Assembly: GCA_029721515.1 (NCBI GenBank)
Contig: CM056559.1
Location: 2,915,001-2,979,000 of the forward strand
DNA from: Synanceia verrucosa
Lineage: Eukaryota; Chordata; Actinopteri; Perciformes; Synanceiidae
Length of the DNA stretch: 64,000 bases
Direction of reading: 5' to 3'
Shown here: positions 62,846-64,000 of the stretch, in pieces
Layout: each line of letters opens with the position of its first letter
Position numbering within the stretch: the stretch's first letter is position 1
The notes under the pieces: generated by a model
What the model saw: the letters and a program-made list of their open reading frames with translations, nothing else
The model's database searches: none
Told to the model about the DNA's origin: nothing
Position numbers and translations under genes: made by a program

Positions 62846-63237
62846 TTAACTCTTTGAGTGCCATTGACATATTTCAACGTCAAAGTGTTTTTTTGGCAGC
62901 GGGTTGCCGATCGTGGTCCCCTGCAGCCTGTGAGTAATTTTGGGGCTTCTGGGAGATTTATTAGGAGCATGAAAAGACAGAATCTGGACAAAAAGTGGTG
63001 ATTTTGGTGAAAGTGTCCTCTACTCTACCTCTGATAAAATAAGAATGGAACAAGGTAAAAACAAACATTTTTTTTCATGATGAAATAGAGAGTCTCTTCT
63101 TTCATTTGAGCTATTCAGCGTTTTCAGAGACATAGTACAAAATATTCTGTGGGTCCAGAAATATGACTCAAAATGGGCAAAAAACGCTGGAACAAAGTAC
63201 TTTCTGTTTTATAAAACACTGTAACTCAATGAGTTAA
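62846..63237. mobile_element. piggyBac-like MITE with TTAA target duplications
   Basis: TTAA at 62846-62849 and 63234-63237 flank 384 bp. The inner ends are CTCTTTGAGTGCC on the left and, inverted, CTCATTGAGTTAC on the right (10 of 13 match). TTAA duplication plus ends beginning C-T-C/C-C-C-T-T-T-G fit piggyBac-type elements. There is no transposase frame, so it is non-autonomous. Confidence 0.7.
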
Positions 63238-63948
63238 TCCTGGTTTTCCCTTGAGTTATTATTCTTTTGACTATATTGTGAAGCAATTGTGACCGATTTA
63301 TTCACAATTGTTGTTCGACACTGACCTCAGTTTCCTCAGTTATTCTTGTTGGACCTGTAGTTTTTGTATTGTGTGGCATTTTTTTAGGTATTGTCTCTAC
63401 TATTTTTATTCCCTTTTATTAGTTTCAGTAATTTTGTCCCAGCAGATTTACCAATATTTTATCCGATTCTCCCCTTCTGCCCCTCGCCACACATTTAATC
63501 TTATATAATATAGCACTAATTAGGAAATAATGGAGGAGAAGAGTCAAGCTACATTCACCAACACTACACCTGATACTGTATTTACCAGCAGAGGAGCATT
63601 CCCCTCCATAAATGGTTGTTTCAACTTTGAGGATTTTTTGAATCCACTTTGAAATACTTTAAAAGTCACAGAAGCCTGAGCTCAGTAATTTTCACATGTA
63701 ATAAATCCTCCACTTATTGCACTTATTTCTCTTGTTAAAGTACTTTCAATGCACATGAAGGGGGACAAAACCCACAGTCCTCAACCTGTGGAAAGTTGTG
63801 TCAAACTGCAGTATTTGTAGTGCAAAATGTCTTCTTCGTGATACTGTTCCTGTTAAGATAGGAGAGGACGAACAAATGTTCAGAAAGTATATTAAAAACA
63901 TTGTTTATTCGTCCATATTAGTGGTTAAACATACTAAGAGACAAAGCG

Positions 63949-63959
63949 CTCTCTCTCTC

Positions 63960-64000
<41 letters not shown>
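63949..64000. repeat. Compound (CT)n-(TA)n microsatellite at the window end
   Basis: A CT run at 63949-63962 passes into a TA run from about 63964 that reaches the last base, so its length is unknown. Confidence 0.95.

Larger units (their letters stand above)
58441..64000. other. Region upstream of cdon
   Basis: No gene is supported. A GC-rich patch with GGC repeats lies at ~59.34-59.57 kb beside an E-box cluster. A promoter-like block is at 62.16-62.35 kb and a piggyBac-like MITE at 62.85-63.23 kb. Confidence 0.55.

Noticed and set aside
1..64000. tRNA, rRNA, CRISPR or bacterial-type operon features
   Set aside because: None seen on either strand; gene structure is that of vertebrate chromosomal DNA.

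Overview
The window reads as vertebrate nuclear DNA, almost certainly from a teleost fish. It has interrupted genes with GT-AG introns and CpG-rich first exons. It also has CA, TA and CT microsatellites and fragments that look like teleost DNA transposons. I see no prokaryotic-type operons, CRISPR arrays, phage or plasmid functions. Most long open frames are chance frames in introns or intergenic DNA. The real genes were found by joining exon-sized homology blocks at splice sites with matching phase. All homology calls are from memory of the human proteins, not from a search.

Layout. (1) 1 to ~14,000, minus strand: the 5' end of bcl9l (BCL9-like, a beta-catenin co-activator). The first coding exon is at 2009-2418, a non-coding exon with good splice sites is at 2673-2746, and a CpG-rich probable promoter and first exon is at ~13,440-14,010. 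The rest of the gene lies beyond position 1. (2) ~14,010-25,640: intergenic DNA with a perfect 36-bp inverted repeat, a 9-bp tandem repeat and other repeats. (3) 25,642-26,433, plus strand: a two-exon gene for a 137-residue protein made of a signal peptide and one immunoglobulin domain. I do not recognise it as any named family. (4) 26,434-~29,500: intergenic. (5) ~29,500-~58,440, minus strand: complete cdon, a Hedgehog and cadherin co-receptor. I rebuilt 18 coding exons whose phases all agree. They sum to 3,381 nt, giving 1,126 residues and a stop, and a non-coding first exon lies 11.4 kb upstream. (6) 58,440-64,000: DNA upstream of cdon with an E-box cluster, a promoter-like block near 62.2 kb and a piggyBac-like MITE.

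The genes do not form an operon. bcl9l acts in nuclear Wnt/beta-catenin transcription and cdon acts at the cell surface in Hedgehog reception and myogenic signalling. Human BCL9L and CDON both lie on 11q23-q24, so their nearness here fits old synteny. Two points stand out. The cdon gene model appears to lack the fifth Ig domain of mammalian CDON. The orphan secreted Ig gene between the two developmental genes is the best candidate here for something undescribed.
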